This document shows positions 47,341 through 56,743 of a stretch of 64,000 nt of DNA, piece after piece. Position 1 is the stretch's first letter. Every line of letters starts with the position of its first letter. Source of the stretch: Sneathiella aquimaris. Lineage in GTDB: Bacteria > Pseudomonadota > Alphaproteobacteria > Sneathiellales > Sneathiellaceae. The position numbers and the translations under genes are program-made. Below the pieces are notes generated by a model, which was given only the letters and a program-made list of their open reading frames with translations, was not told where the DNA came from and did not search any database. The stretch covers positions 1,473,501-1,537,500 of the forward strand of contig NZ_CP112881.1 in the NCBI RefSeq assembly GCF_026409565.1, in the 5' to 3' direction.

Positions 47341-48445
47341 AAGCAAGAACCTCTCTCCCATTGAGGAGATCATTAACGATGCTAAAAATGGCAAAATGTT
47401 CATTCTCGTTGATGCTGAAGATCGGGAAAACGAAGGCGACCTGGTTATACCAGCCCAGATGGCGACGCCAGATGCGATTAACTTTATGGCTAAACATGGC
47501 CGTGGTTTGATCTGTCTTTCCATGGAAGAAGAGCGGGTTCAGGAGTTGGAGCTGCCGTTAATGGCGCAATCCAATGCGTCCCGATTGCATACGAATTTTA
47601 CGGTCTCGATTGAAGCACGCGAAGGCGTGACCACAGGAATTTCGGCCGCAGACCGCGCCACGACAATTGCGGTGGCAATTGATCATACCAAAGGGCCGCA
47701 GGATATCGTAAGCCCAGGACATGTTTTCCCCCTTGTCGCACGTGAAGGCGGGGTTCTGCGCCGCACGGGTCATACAGAAGCTGCGGTAGATATCGCGAGA
47801 CTTGCCGGCATGATCCCTGCAGGTGTTATCTGTGAAATCATGAAAGATGACGGCACAATGGCGCGGCTACCCGATCTGTTGGAATTCGCCGCGAAACACG
47901 ACTTGAAAGTCGGAACGATTGAAGATCTGATCGAATACCGTCGTCGTCATGACAGCCTGATCACGCGGGAGATCGAGGCAGATGTCTCCAGTAAGTACGG
48001 GGACGACTGGAAAATGATCGTGTTTTCGAACAAGCCGGAATATGCGGAACATGTAGCGTTGATCAAGGGGGATATCTCCACCTCCGAGCCCATTATGGTG
48101 CGTATGCATGCGCTGAACCTTTTAGGGGATGTTCTGGGTGATCTGGACGAAAACCCGGATATGCTGCATAATGCGATGCACCAGATTGAAGAAGAAGGTC
48201 GGGGTGTTGTTGTCCTGATCCGCGAGCCACGGCCGATGGCTCTTTCCGATCGTTTGCGCCGAAAATTGGGTGAACCTGTCAAAACGCCCCATGAATTACG
48301 TGATTACGGCATTGGTGCGCAGATATTGCTTGATCTTGGTGTCAAGAATATGGTTCTTCTCTCCAACACTGAACGGAATATTGTTGGACTGGATGGTTAT
48401 GGTCTCTCGGTATCCGAAACACGGCCTATAAAGGTCAAGGAATAA
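47333..48445 (+). CDS. ribB: 3,4-Dihydroxy-2-butanone-4-phosphate synthase with degenerate GTP cyclohydrolase II domain (RibBX type)
   Basis: The N-terminal domain (residues 1-205) makes dihydroxybutanone phosphate from ribulose 5-phosphate and is intact: [27 protein letters not shown], and [24 protein letters not shown]. The C-terminal domain aligns with GTP cyclohydrolase II but lacks the zinc Cys triplet: the GDxxGSxxCDCG region reads [16 protein letters not shown], with no Cys. This is the RibBX form known in proteobacteria. The first domain should be active; a separate ribA should supply the cyclohydrolase. It overlaps ribE by eight bases. Confidence 0.92.
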   Translation: MTKSKNLSPIEEIINDAKNGKMFILVDAEDRENEGDLVIPAQMATPDAINFMAKHGRGLICLSMEEERVQELELPLMAQSNASRLHTNFTVSIEAREGVTTGISAADRATTIAVAIDHTKGPQDIVSPGHVFPLVAREGGVLRRTGHTEAAVDIARLAGMIPAGVICEIMKDDGTMARLPDLLEFAAKHDLKVGTIEDLIEYRRRHDSLITREIEADVSSKYGDDWKMIVFSNKPEYAEHVALIKGDISTSEPIMVRMHALNLLGDVLGDLDENPDMLHNAMHQIEEEGRGVVVLIREPRPMALSDRLRRKLGEPVKTPHELRDYGIGAQILLDLGVKNMVLLSNTERNIVGLDGYGLSVSETRPIKVKE

Positions 48446-48449
48446 GCCT

Positions 48450-48914
48450 ATGCGAGACAATTTACATATACTGATTATCGAGGCTGATTTTTACCGGGAT
48501 ATTTCCGATGCGCTGCTTGATGGTGCAAAAGAAGAATTGGACCGTGTCGATGCGACTTATGAAGTTATTCAGGTGCCCGGTTGTCTCGAAATTCCGGCGG
48601 CCATTCGGTTTGCAATCAAGGCCATGGAATTCATGGGCGGGCGTCGCCGGTTTGATGCCTATGTTGCGCTTGGCTGTGTTATTCGCGGTGAAACATCGCA
48701 CTATGACACTGTTTCAGAAGAAAGCGCCCGTGCATTGATGGACCTGTCTACTGAATATTGTCTGGCGTTGGGCAACGGAATTATCACCTGCGAAAATGAA
48801 GAGCAGGCCTGGGCCCGGGCCAATAAAGATCAGAAGAACAAAGGAGGCGGGGCTGCACAGGCCGCGCTTCAGATGCTGACTGTAAAAGAACAATTTGGAC
48901 TATTTCCGCGATGA
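48450..48914 (+). CDS. ribH: 6,7-Dimethyl-8-ribityllumazine synthase
   Basis: RibH condenses the ribityl pyrimidinedione with dihydroxybutanone phosphate. The 154-residue protein has VPGCLEIPAAIRFAIK, ALGCVIRGETSHYDTVSEESARAL with the catalytic His, and ALGNGIITCENEEQAWARA, then a Gly-rich NKGGGAAQAAL. It lies four bases after the ribB-like gene. Its stop overlaps nusB by ATGA. Confidence 0.97.
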   Translation: MRDNLHILIIEADFYRDISDALLDGAKEELDRVDATYEVIQVPGCLEIPAAIRFAIKAMEFMGGRRRFDAYVALGCVIRGETSHYDTVSEESARALMDLSTEYCLALGNGIITCENEEQAWARANKDQKNKGGGAAQAALQMLTVKEQFGLFPR

Positions 48915-49390
48915 GCTCAAAATCTGAAAAACGGGGGGACAAACATAGTCGCCGCCGTCTTGCCCGGTTAAATGCTGTTCAGGCATTTTATCAGATGGGT
49001 GTTGAGGAAAAGGCGGCAACCGAAGTGGTTGACGAGTTTCTTGAACATCGCGTGGGCGCCAAAATTGACGACATGCAGTTCAAGGATTCTGATAAGGCCT
49101 TGTTCCGGGATCTGGTTATCGGGGCGACTGAACGTCTTGAAGAAATTGATCAGCAGATCAATGCTGTTTTGGATAAAGACAGAACCCTCGATCGGTTGGA
49201 GTTGGTTTTGCAGGCGACTTTGCGTGTTGCCGTGTATGAGCTTTTGGCCCGTCTGGATGCGGATGCCAAGGTGATTATTTCAGAATATGTCGGGATGGCC
49301 CGGACGTTCTTTAATAACAATGAACCTTCATTTGTGAACGGTGTCCTGGACAGAATTGCCAGAATTCTTCGGCCCGGCGAATTTGAATAA
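48911..49390 (+). CDS. nusB: Transcription antitermination factor NusB
   Basis: NusB with NusE (S10) binds boxA in rRNA leader transcripts. The 159-residue all-helical protein has RRRLARLNAVQAFYQMGV near the start, LFRDLVIGATERLEEID in the middle, LVLQATLRVAVYELLARLDADAKVIISEYV and FVNGVLDRIAR near the end. It overlaps ribH by four bases, and its stop is followed at once by the ATG of thiL (TAAATG). Confidence 0.97.
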   Translation: MSSKSEKRGDKHSRRRLARLNAVQAFYQMGVEEKAATEVVDEFLEHRVGAKIDDMQFKDSDKALFRDLVIGATERLEEIDQQINAVLDKDRTLDRLELVLQATLRVAVYELLARLDADAKVIISEYVGMARTFFNNNEPSFVNGVLDRIARILRPGEFE

Positions 49391-50383
49391 ATGCCGGGGC
49401 CCGATACCAAAACGGGCGAATTTGGCATAATCGAAACCATTTTTTCGCCGCTGACCCGCAACACCCCCGGGGCTCTTGGTTTGGGGGACGACGCGGCCTT
49501 ACTCTCTGTTCGAGACGGCCATGAACTGGTCCTCACCAAGGACGCAATGGTCGCCGGGGTTCATTTTTTTGAGAATGATCCCCCCGCAGACATCGCGCGC
49601 AAACTTCTTCGTACAAATTTATCTGATCTGGCCGCGATGGGTGCCCAGCCTGTAGGCTATCTTTTGGCCACGGCTTGGACCGAGGATTGCGATGAAGCCT
49701 TTATCAAGAGCTTTGCAGCTGGTCTTGAAGAAGACCAAGCTCTCTTTGGTGTTGGTTTGCTTGGCGGTGATACTGTCAAGACATCCGGGCCGTTGACGCT
49801 TAGCCTGACGGCCCTTGGTGAAGTCCCCATAGGGCAGGCCCTCAGGCGAAACGGTGCCAAGGTCGGCGATCAGCTGTATGTCAGCGGAACGATCGGGGAT
49901 GGTGCGCTTGGATTGCAGGCAAGGCAGGGGAAATTACCTTTCTTGAATGAACAGGACAGGCAATTTCTTGAGAGACGATACAGGCTTCCTGACCCTAAAA
50001 TTACGCTGGGGGCAGTGCTTCGGGATCATGCTTCTGCCTGCCTCGATATTTCAGATGGATTGTTGGCCGATGCGGGGCATATCTGCAAGCAATCCGGTGT
50101 TGGGATGACAATCCATCAGGCCTGCATTCCACTATCTGATGCCGCCCAAAAAGTCGTTGAAACCTATCCTGATCAATGGACGGCCATCCTGTCCGGAGGG
50201 GATGATTACGAGCTCTGTTTTACGATTCCACCTGCTTCCGTGCCGGCGTTCGAAGAAATTAACCATAAATTGGGCCTTCATGTCACGTCAATTGGAATGA
50301 TTACAGAAGGAGAAAGCCCGGTTTTACTGGATTCTGACGGTCAAAGAATTGAGCATAACTGCGCTGGCTGGACCCATTTTTAG
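49391..50383 (+). CDS. thiL: Thiamine-monophosphate kinase
   Basis: ThiL phosphorylates thiamine phosphate to the active diphosphate. The 330-residue protein is of the PurM/HypE fold: GEFGIIETIFSPLT, GLGDDAALLS, VLTKDAMVAGVHF, RKLLRTNLSDLAAMGAQP, VGLLGGDTVKTSGPLTLSLTALGEV, and LDISDGLLADAGHI with SGGDDYELCFTIP. It is the last gene of the glyA-to-thiL operon, where riboflavin and thiamine cofactor genes are transcribed together. Confidence 0.97.
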   Translation: MPGPDTKTGEFGIIETIFSPLTRNTPGALGLGDDAALLSVRDGHELVLTKDAMVAGVHFFENDPPADIARKLLRTNLSDLAAMGAQPVGYLLATAWTEDCDEAFIKSFAAGLEEDQALFGVGLLGGDTVKTSGPLTLSLTALGEVPIGQALRRNGAKVGDQLYVSGTIGDGALGLQARQGKLPFLNEQDRQFLERRYRLPDPKITLGAVLRDHASACLDISDGLLADAGHICKQSGVGMTIHQACIPLSDAAQKVVETYPDQWTAILSGGDDYELCFTIPPASVPAFEEINHKLGLHVTSIGMITEGESPVLLDSDGQRIEHNCAGWTHF

Positions 50384-50497
50384 GTTAATTTTTTCGCCTC
50401 TTCGTTTTATGCATGATAGCTATGCATTTCTGTGCGTTGTCATCTTCCCGCCGTTTTGAAAAACTCTCGGCGGTTAAAATTGTTTCGGGAGAACTCT

Positions 50498-51058
50498 ATG
50501 CTGGCTATGCAGTATACGGTCCGGTTGCCAAGTGAGTATGATGCTCAGATGGTTAATGACCGTGTCTCAATGCGCGGTCCCATGTTTGACGGATGCCCAG
50601 GGCTTGCACACAAATTCTACCTGTATGACAGGGAAGAACACGTATATGCGCCATTTTATATTTGGGAAAACAGTCAGGCAGCTCAAAATTTCTTAATGAA
50701 CACCCTGTTTGAGGACGTGGTCGAGGATTTCGGCCGACCAAGGGTCCGAAGCTGGCAAATCTTGAATTTTGGCTATGGTCGGTCAACGATTGCACCCAAA
50801 AAGATGCTTTCTGAAGTTGATAAAGTTTGCGAAAAACAAAACCTGACAACGCTTAAAACCCATGAGCAGGCCAATCATCTCAAAATGCTCAAGAATGATG
50901 ATCTTTTTGCACATATGGTGCTTTTGGATCCTGATCGCTGGGAAATTTCTCGGGTCAGTCTTTGGAGCCGAAAGGACGAAGCCTACAAGACCCGTGCGGA
51001 TTGCGTCTCTGAGTATGAGGTCTTGGAAGAAAATAGATCCATGTCGGGTGCTGCCTAA
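50498..51058 (+). CDS. DUF4865 family protein
   Basis: This 186-residue soluble protein has the DUF4865 pattern: MQYTVRLPSEYDAQMVNDRVSMRG, FDGCPGLAHKFYLYDRE, APFYIWENSQAAQNFLMN and a longer C-terminal part with RVRSWQILNFGYG. Its N-terminal half looks like a dimeric alpha/beta barrel of the monooxygenase type. GGGAGAACTCT precedes the ATG at 50498; a 22-codon upstream extension is open but unsupported. Its biochemical role is unknown. It stands alone after thiL. Confidence 0.88.
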   Translation: MLAMQYTVRLPSEYDAQMVNDRVSMRGPMFDGCPGLAHKFYLYDREEHVYAPFYIWENSQAAQNFLMNTLFEDVVEDFGRPRVRSWQILNFGYGRSTIAPKKMLSEVDKVCEKQNLTTLKTHEQANHLKMLKNDDLFAHMVLLDPDRWEISRVSLWSRKDEAYKTRADCVSEYEVLEENRSMSGAA

Positions 51059-51159
51059 AGAAATTCGGGTTGCATGTCGGTTGTAAACGTTTCTGAAAGG
51101 CTTCGCTGAGATAATCAAATTTGTGTAACGACTTTTTTCTGTCAGCAACGGATTTGATC

Positions 51160-51606
51160 ATGATCGCGGCTTTTAAAGATTCTATGTCAGGCTTTCTACT
51201 GGCAACCTGTGTGCTCCTTGCGTTGGCGTTGGTGCCGGATGCTCGTGCGTCTTCGTCTGCTGAACCTGAAGAAGGGGTAGTCGAAGAGGGGCCGTTTTAT
51301 CTGGAGCTTAAGCCCTTAAGTGTGCCGATCCGACGTAAAAATGGAGACATACGATACTATATGTTCATGACGGTCAGTCTTGAATTTGATGAAAAAGAGA
51401 AAAAAGATGGGACCCGAAAGCTTATCCCTCGTGTTAGGGATGCTTTCTTGAAGGATCTGAGCGGTCGCACTGTTTTATTCAAAGATAAAACACGTGGTGT
51501 TGACTACGACCGGCTAAAAAAACGTTTGCTGACGCAGGCAAATCAGGTACTTGGTAAAAAGGCGCCCTCTGATATTCTCGTGGTCAAGGTGTTCAAAGGT
51601 AACTAA
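51160..51606 (+). CDS. Exported FliL-like protein
   Basis: The 148-residue product has a short cytoplasmic start, a hydrophobic signal or anchor (MSGFLLATCVLLALALVP, then DARASSS) and an exported domain. The domain reads FYLELKPLSVPIRRKNGDIRYYMFMTVSLEF, LIPRVRDAFLKDLSG and LKKRLLTQANQVLGKKAPSDILVVKVF. The layout (LELKP-x-xV strand, KIRDAIL-like helix, late lVVkvf strand) resembles the FliL domain of flagellar motor proteins. It is not next to flagellar genes. The start could be the ATG at 51160 or 51184, and a GTG or ATG further upstream is less likely. Assignment to FliL is by pattern only. Confidence 0.7.
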   Translation: MIAAFKDSMSGFLLATCVLLALALVPDARASSSAEPEEGVVEEGPFYLELKPLSVPIRRKNGDIRYYMFMTVSLEFDEKEKKDGTRKLIPRVRDAFLKDLSGRTVLFKDKTRGVDYDRLKKRLLTQANQVLGKKAPSDILVVKVFKGN

Positions 51607-51651
51607 AGGGTCGATTATCATTAGCCCTTCTCATGTATATAGGAGGGCGCG

Positions 51652-52848
51652 TTGAGAGACACCCGCACAAAAGTTAGTATTCTTCTGATGGCCGGCGCTC
51701 AGGCCATGCTGAATAGTACAACCTCTATCATGATCAGTTCCGCGTCCCTTGTTGCCCTTCTTTTATTGGGAACCGACAAGTCTCTGGCCACGGTGCCTGT
51801 CACGGCAGTGGTGACAGGAACAGCACTTGCCACTATTCCAGCATCCTATTTCATGAAGCATGTGGGCCGAAAAGCCGGATTTTTATTCGGGATTTTGCTG
51901 GGTATGCTTGGTGCATCCATTGCGGCTTATTCCATCTATGTTGGAAGTTTTATCGGCTTCACTTTGGGCGTGATGCTCGTTGGAACCTGCTCGGCTTTTG
52001 GCAACTATTACCGGTTTGCTGCCATTGACGTTGCTGGCCCGGAATTCCGGAGCAAGGCTGTTTCTTATGTGATGGCGGGCGGATTGGTCGCTGGCTTCAT
52101 CGGGCCGCAAATTGCAAGTCATACCCGGGACCTTTACGCGCCTTATCTGTATTTGGGCCCGTATCTGGCAATCATCCTGCTGGGGGTCTTCGCCCTTGTT
52201 TTTGTAAGCTTTGTCAAAATCCCGCATATCAGAAACCAGGTGTTTGATGAAAAGCCTCGTCCGCTCCTCGAAATCATGAAGCAACCGACGTTCATTCTGG
52301 CAGCTTTAAGTGCGATGATCGGGTATGCGGGAATGAGCTTCATCATGACGGCAACGCCTCTCGCCATGATCGGCTGTGGGCTCACCCCGTCAGACTCCTT
52401 CAATGTCATTAGTTGGCATGTGGTTGCCATGTTTGGCCCCAGTTTCTTTACCGGATCCCTGATCACCAGATACGGCGATTTTAAAGTAATTTTCGTTGGG
52501 GCGATCTTGGGCCTTGTCTGTATTGGTGTTGCCTTGTCCGGATTGGCCATCGCCAACTTTTGGATCGCCTTGGTTCTTTTGGGTGTTTCCTGGAACTTTA
52601 TGTTTATCGGCGGGACAACGTTGCTGACGAAAACATACCGGCCAAGTGAAACTGCCAAAGTTCAGGGTTTTAATGATTTTCTTGTTTTCGGGACGGTTGC
52701 GACGGCATCGCTGTCTGCTGGCATCCTTCAGCAAACGCTTGGCTGGGATGTCGTGACCATGAGCATGATCCCGTTCTTTGGTCTGGTTGCGATTATTGCT
52801 CTGGTTAATCTTAGCCGGCAGGTTCGCGCAGTCGCGCCCGCAGAATAA
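51652..52848 (+). CDS. Major facilitator superfamily transporter
   Basis: The 398-residue protein has about twelve membrane helices. The helix 2-3 loop (MKHVGRKAGFLFGILLGM) is the MFS signature, and the second-half counterpart is ITRYGDFKVIFVGAILG. The start is a TTG at 51652, chosen because AGGAGG lies six bases upstream; the next ATG (MAGAQ) would drop the N-terminal residues. The substrate cannot be read. The helix 5 segment VAGFIGPQIA resembles drug/metabolite exporters. Confidence 0.9.
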   Translation: MRDTRTKVSILLMAGAQAMLNSTTSIMISSASLVALLLLGTDKSLATVPVTAVVTGTALATIPASYFMKHVGRKAGFLFGILLGMLGASIAAYSIYVGSFIGFTLGVMLVGTCSAFGNYYRFAAIDVAGPEFRSKAVSYVMAGGLVAGFIGPQIASHTRDLYAPYLYLGPYLAIILLGVFALVFVSFVKIPHIRNQVFDEKPRPLLEIMKQPTFILAALSAMIGYAGMSFIMTATPLAMIGCGLTPSDSFNVISWHVVAMFGPSFFTGSLITRYGDFKVIFVGAILGLVCIGVALSGLAIANFWIALVLLGVSWNFMFIGGTTLLTKTYRPSETAKVQGFNDFLVFGTVATASLSAGILQQTLGWDVVTMSMIPFFGLVAIIALVNLSRQVRAVAPAE

Positions 52849-52886
52849 AAAAAGCCGCTCCCCACAATAAGGGAGCGGCTTTTTTA
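52848..52886 (+). terminator. Bidirectional terminator between the MFS gene and ppa
   Basis: AAAAGCCGCTCCC pairs with GGGAGCGGCTTTT around an eight-base loop (CACAATAA, 52863-52870 region). T6 follows on the plus strand and an A-run precedes it, so it can also end transcription of the convergent ppa gene. Confidence 0.93.
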
Positions 52887-52903
52887 ACATCTTCGTTCAG
52901 AGA

Positions 52904-53437
52904 TTATCCTGTGAAGGCGTCTTTCACCAAAGAGTTCTGGATCATTGCAGCAGCTTCGTCAGCATCGCCCCAGCGAACAATCTTTACCCATTTATCTTTT
53001 TCAAGATCTTTGTAATGCTCAAAGAAGTGAGCAATCTGATCAAGCAGGACATCCCGAAGGTCGGTGTAGTTCGCAACATTCGAATAATAAGGGTGAAGCT
53101 TATCAACCGGAACACCGATAATCTTTTCGTCCTGACCGGCCTCATCTTCCATAATCAGAACGCCAACAGGGCGTGCCCGCAGGACCGCCCCTGGGATAAC
53201 CGGGATAGGGCCCGCTACCAGCATGTCGGTCGGGTCGCCGTCATCGGCCAGTGTGTGAGGGATAAAGCCATAGTTGCAAGGGTAGTACATGGCGGTGTGC
53301 AAGAAGCGGTCGACAAACATCGCTCCTGAGTCTTTATCGACTTCGTATTTTACCGGAACGCCACCAATAGGGATCTCGATAACAACGTTCACATCCCACG
53401 GGACATTCTTGCCAGCAGAGATTTTGGAAATATCCAT
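52904..53437 (-). CDS. ppa: Inorganic pyrophosphatase
   Basis: This soluble family I pyrophosphatase hydrolyses PPi from biosynthesis. The 177-residue protein shows [43 protein letters not shown] with the metal-binding Asp cluster, [26 protein letters not shown] and [21 protein letters not shown] lies eleven bases before the ATG. A proton-pumping pyrophosphatase gene lies on the other side of a 480-base gap, giving the cell two ways to remove PPi. Confidence 0.97.
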   Translation of the reverse strand: MDISKISAGKNVPWDVNVVIEIPIGGVPVKYEVDKDSGAMFVDRFLHTAMYYPCNYGFIPHTLADDGDPTDMLVAGPIPVIPGAVLRARPVGVLIMEDEAGQDEKIIGVPVDKLHPYYSNVANYTDLRDVLLDQIAHFFEHYKDLEKDKWVKIVRWGDADEAAAMIQNSLVKDAFTG

Positions 53438-53828
53438 TCTTTTAAGCTCCTAATATTCGTTGGCGCCCGGATAGCACGTTCTGAGAAGGAGCGCCATAAT
53501 CGATTGGAAAAAAATGGGTTTTTTTTGAAGATTCAGGGTATTTGGCAAATATAATGAAAGTGAAAATAACAAAAAGATAAAGTAGTAAAATATAAAATAA
53601 TGACTTCTATTGTTTTTCAGTTGGGTTTTTCTTGAGTAAACTTTCTGAATTAAATAGAGAATTTATTAATTAAAGAGTTTAGGAATCGGAATTTGTCGAA
53701 ATAGGCTAAATAATTATCAAATAAAAAATTAGATTATTTAAGCAAATCAATCGGTAATATTAAAAGATTGGTAATATTAAACTTAATATTGCCCGTTCAA
53801 TATTTATCTGTCATTGTTAAACGGCAAG

Positions 53829-53857
53829 TTGATTGCCCAGTAACTGATTTTTATGAA
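53829..53857 (+). promoter_or_regulatory. Candidate sigma-70-type promoter of hppA
   Basis: TTGATT (53829-53834) and TATGAA (53852-53857) are 17 bases apart. A start near 53865 would give a leader of about 60 bases that contains the hairpin described next. The match is moderate. Confidence 0.35.
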
Positions 53858-53886
53858 AAGAACTTAAGTTCGTTAATCAAAAACAG

Positions 53887-53909
53887 TTAGTGAGCCCGTA
53901 GCTCACTAA
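53887..53909 (+). other. Hairpin in the hppA mRNA leader
   Basis: TTAGTGAGC (53887-53895) pairs perfectly with GCTCACTAA (53901-53909) around CCGTA, 17 bases before the ATG and just upstream of the ribosome site. It could influence translation initiation. The ten bases GCTCACTAAA recur at 56024-56033 across the hppA stop codon, probably by chance. Confidence 0.6.
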
Positions 53910-53926
53910 AGAATAGGGTGGAGTCA

Positions 53927-56032
53927 ATGTCTGAATTTGTGTGGATTCCTATTATTTGTGGTGTCATAGCGTTAGTTTATGGTTTGTATGCAGGACGTTC
54001 CGTTTTATCAGCAGATGCGGGTACGGCGCGTATGCAGGAAATATCTGCTGCTGTTCAAGAGGGGGCAACAGCATATCTAAACCGCCAATATTTAACGATC
54101 GGCCTGGTTGGGATCGTGATTTTTGGCATTTTGACATTTTTGCTTGGCTTGAAAGTCGGGATTGGCTTTTTAATCGGTGCCATTTTATCAGGCGCGGCTG
54201 GTTTTATTGGTATGAACGTTTCGGTGCGGGCGAATGTGCGAACGGCGGCGGCGGCGGCGATCGGATTAAAAGAAGGTCTTGCTGTCTCGTTTAAGGCAGG
54301 GGCCGTGACCGGCTTGCTGGTTGTCGGTTTGGCATTGCTCGCTGTTGCCGGATATTACGCGGCTTTGCTGTCGATGAATGTTCAGGGTCGTGAAATGATT
54401 GATAGTCTGGTTGGACTTGGTTTTGGCGCATCGCTGATTTCCATTTTTGCCAGATTAGGGGGTGGTATTTTTACAAAGGGCGCTGATGTTGGCGCTGATC
54501 TGGTGGGGAAGGTCGAGGCTGGCATCCCTGAAGATGATCCACGCAATCCAGCGGTTATTGCAGACAATGTCGGTGATAATGTTGGCGATTGTGCCGGAAT
54601 GGCCGCTGACCTTTTTGAAACCTATGCTGTAACGGTGGTTGCGACGATGGTGTTGTCGTCGATTTACTTTGCCAATTCTCCTGAATTGATGACCTATCCG
54701 CTTATGATCGGAGGGGTGTGTATTATTACTTCAGTCATCGGAACTTTCTTCGTAAAATTGGGCAGCAGCAACAATATTATGGGCGCCCTTTATAAGGGGT
54801 TTGCGGTTACAGCCGTTCTTTCGGCAATCGCACTTTGGCCGATTACTGCAATGACCATCGGCACGGGAACTGAATTCAGTATTGGCGATAAAACTTTTAC
54901 TGGTGCGAGTTTGTTTTATTGTGGGTTAATCGGGTTGATTGTGACGGGATTGATTATCTGGATCACAGAATATTATACGTCCACAGAATATCGCCCGGTT
55001 CGCAGCATTGCAAAAGCGTCTGAAACAGGGCACGGCACGAACGTCATTCAAGGATTGGCCGTTTCCATGGAAGCAACCGCTATTCCGGCGCTCATCATCT
55101 GTGCCGGGATTGTCGTCGCGTATAATTTTGCTGCTCTGTATGGTATTGCGATTGCAGTGACCACTATGCTGGCTCTGGCGGGAATGGTTGTCGCCCTTGA
55201 CGCCTATGGACCCGTAACCGACAATGCTGGCGGGATCGCGGAAATGGCTGATATGGATGAGGATGTCCGAAAAACCACGGATGCACTGGACGCGGTCGGC
55301 AATACGACCAAAGCGGTGACCAAAGGATATGCAATCGGGTCTGCCGGGTTGGGTGCATTGGTCCTCTTTGCGGCTTATACCGAAGATCTGGCCTATTTTA
55401 TTTCGAATGCCGGGCCAGACAAATATTCCTTCTATCAAGGGGTCACGCTGGATTTCGGTCTGCAAAACCCGTTTATTGTTGTTGGACTGATACTCGGTGG
55501 GCTTCTTCCTTATTTATTTGGTGCGATGGGCATGATGTCCGTTGGTCGTGCCGCAGGGTCCGTTGTCCGAGAAGTGCGCAGACAATTTAAAGAGATTCCG
55601 GGGATTATGGAAGGAACGGCCAAGCCGGATTATGGGCGGGCCGTTGATATGCTGACCAAGGCGGCGATTAAGGAAATGATCATTCCGTCCTTGCTTCCTT
55701 TGCTGGCGCCCATCGTGGTTTTTGGTGTTGTTATGCTGATCGCCGATAAATCAGCGGCGTTTGCGACTGTCGGTGCGATGTTGCTGGGTGTTATCATTAC
55801 CGGACTGTTCGTGGCGGTTTCGATGACCGCGGGCGGTGGTGCCTGGGATAATGCGAAGAAATATATTGAAGATGGTCATCATGGCGGCAAGGGAACAGAT
55901 GCACATGCCGCCGCGGTTACCGGAGATACGGTTGGTGATCCTTATAAAGATACAGCGGGTCCGGCGGTGAATCCAATGATCAAAATCACCAATATCATTG
56001 CATTGCTTTTATTGGCGGTTCTCGCTCACTAA
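53927..56032 (+). CDS. hppA: Membrane-bound proton-translocating pyrophosphatase, potassium-independent type
   Basis: HppA pumps protons with energy from PPi hydrolysis. The 701-residue protein has about sixteen membrane helices and the PPi site motifs [45 protein letters not shown] and [16 protein letters not shown]. The segment [18 protein letters not shown] has Lys where potassium-dependent enzymes have Ala, placing it in the potassium-independent proton-pumping group. The start is the ATG at 53927 with GGAG just upstream; a GTG at 53918 in frame is unlikely. It is divergent from ppa. Confidence 0.95.
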   Translation: MSEFVWIPIICGVIALVYGLYAGRSVLSADAGTARMQEISAAVQEGATAYLNRQYLTIGLVGIVIFGILTFLLGLKVGIGFLIGAILSGAAGFIGMNVSVRANVRTAAAAAIGLKEGLAVSFKAGAVTGLLVVGLALLAVAGYYAALLSMNVQGREMIDSLVGLGFGASLISIFARLGGGIFTKGADVGADLVGKVEAGIPEDDPRNPAVIADNVGDNVGDCAGMAADLFETYAVTVVATMVLSSIYFANSPELMTYPLMIGGVCIITSVIGTFFVKLGSSNNIMGALYKGFAVTAVLSAIALWPITAMTIGTGTEFSIGDKTFTGASLFYCGLIGLIVTGLIIWITEYYTSTEYRPVRSIAKASETGHGTNVIQGLAVSMEATAIPALIICAGIVVAYNFAALYGIAIAVTTMLALAGMVVALDAYGPVTDNAGGIAEMADMDEDVRKTTDALDAVGNTTKAVTKGYAIGSAGLGALVLFAAYTEDLAYFISNAGPDKYSFYQGVTLDFGLQNPFIVVGLILGGLLPYLFGAMGMMSVGRAAGSVVREVRRQFKEIPGIMEGTAKPDYGRAVDMLTKAAIKEMIIPSLLPLLAPIVVFGVVMLIADKSAAFATVGAMLLGVIITGLFVAVSMTAGGGAWDNAKKYIEDGHHGGKGTDAHAAAVTGDTVGDPYKDTAGPAVNPMIKITNIIALLLLAVLAH

Positions 56033-56051
56033 ACAGCATGTTTCTGAAAAA

Positions 56052-56083
56052 AAAAGCCCCCGGAAGTTTCGGGGGCTTTTTTT
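56052..56083 (+). terminator. Bidirectional terminator between hppA and bamE
   Basis: AAAAGCCCCCG (56052-56062) pairs with CGGGGGCTTTT (56070-56080), with A9 to the left and T7 on the right. It lies between convergent stops and can serve both genes. Confidence 0.93.
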
Positions 56084-56106
56084 GTTGAGGGATGACGAAA
56101 ATGACT

Positions 56107-56556
56107 TTAATTGGCACCTGGGTTAAAGCGCCCGAAGTTTCCAAATATCTGTTCAAAGAAGCCCAGCTCGTTCCCGCCGGTTGGTGTTGTACGCTCGACA
56201 ATATCAATTTCTTTGCCAGACTCTTTGTCGTAATTCTTGATTACCTCTATCACATCATTTTCATCAAATTTTATGACGATAACATTCTGTTCAATGACGT
56301 TTTTGTCCAGAAACGCATAATGCTCAGTTTTCTTGGAGATGTAGTACCACGCTTCACCATTTTCAGCGAATGTGGAAATGCTGGAGGGAGAGCCAAGATT
56401 CTCAATAACGCCGTCTTTGTCCGTGATGCCGGGTTCAAGTTTGGCAATTTGATCAGGGTCTACGCGGTAACCGGAACTTTCCTTGGTATATTCACAGGCA
56501 GTTACGGCCACACATAGAGCACTGACAAGTAAAGTATTTCGAAGGAATTTCATCAT
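56107..56556 (-). CDS. bamE: Outer membrane protein assembly factor BamE
   Basis: BamE is a lipoprotein of the BAM complex that inserts beta-barrel proteins in the outer membrane. The 149-residue precursor has a lipoprotein signal ending in LCVAVTAC, so Cys becomes the lipidated N-terminus. The SmpA/OmlA domain follows: VDPDQIAKLEPGITDKDGVIENLGSPSS, ENGEAWYYISKKTEHYAFLDKNV and VIVIKFDENDVIEVI. The Asn/Gly-rich tail is not conserved. The start is one of two adjacent ATGs. It is divergent from the chaperone gene at 56744. Confidence 0.93.
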   Translation of the reverse strand: MMKFLRNTLLVSALCVAVTACEYTKESSGYRVDPDQIAKLEPGITDKDGVIENLGSPSSISTFAENGEAWYYISKKTEHYAFLDKNVIEQNVIVIKFDENDVIEVIKNYDKESGKEIDIVERTTPTGGNELGFFEQIFGNFGRFNPGAN

Positions 56557-56704
56557 TTGACTGTCGCCTAGTCGTTAATCGGATTGCGCAGATTTGCATT
56601 GTCTCTCGGTTCTATCGGTTGACACAAGGCATTCAAGCGCTTAATTCATCCTGCATAAATGACATTTTAAACGTATAAATGTCAAATCTTTGGTGATTGA
56701 CTGA

Positions 56705-56718
56705 CTTGAAATTTCAAG
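56705..56718. promoter_or_regulatory. 14-base palindrome before the CBP3-like gene
   Basis: CTTGAAATTTCAAG is a perfect palindrome ending 25 bases before the ATG at 56744, in the region divergent from bamE. It could be a regulator operator. It is not an FNR box because the half-sites are TTGAA/TTCAA and directly joined. Confidence 0.35.
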
Positions 56719-56743
56719 CGGCTGGTCAGAATAAGGATCACGA

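Larger units (their letters stand above)
53438..53926. other. AT-rich intergenic region between ppa and hppA
   Basis: I see no convincing gene in this 489-base stretch, which is far richer in A and T than its surroundings. It holds several palindromic AATATT sites (about 53757, 53774, 53785, 53799) and a direct repeat GGTAATATTAAA at 53753-53764 and 53770-53781 with a 17-base period. Promoters for both divergent genes must lie here. Confidence 0.6.

Noticed and set aside
53901-56033. GCTCACTAAA repeated in the hppA leader and at its stop codon as a 5'-3' interaction
   Set aside because: A shared ten-base string 2 kb apart is weak evidence and is part of coding sequence at the 3' end; I mention it only in passing.
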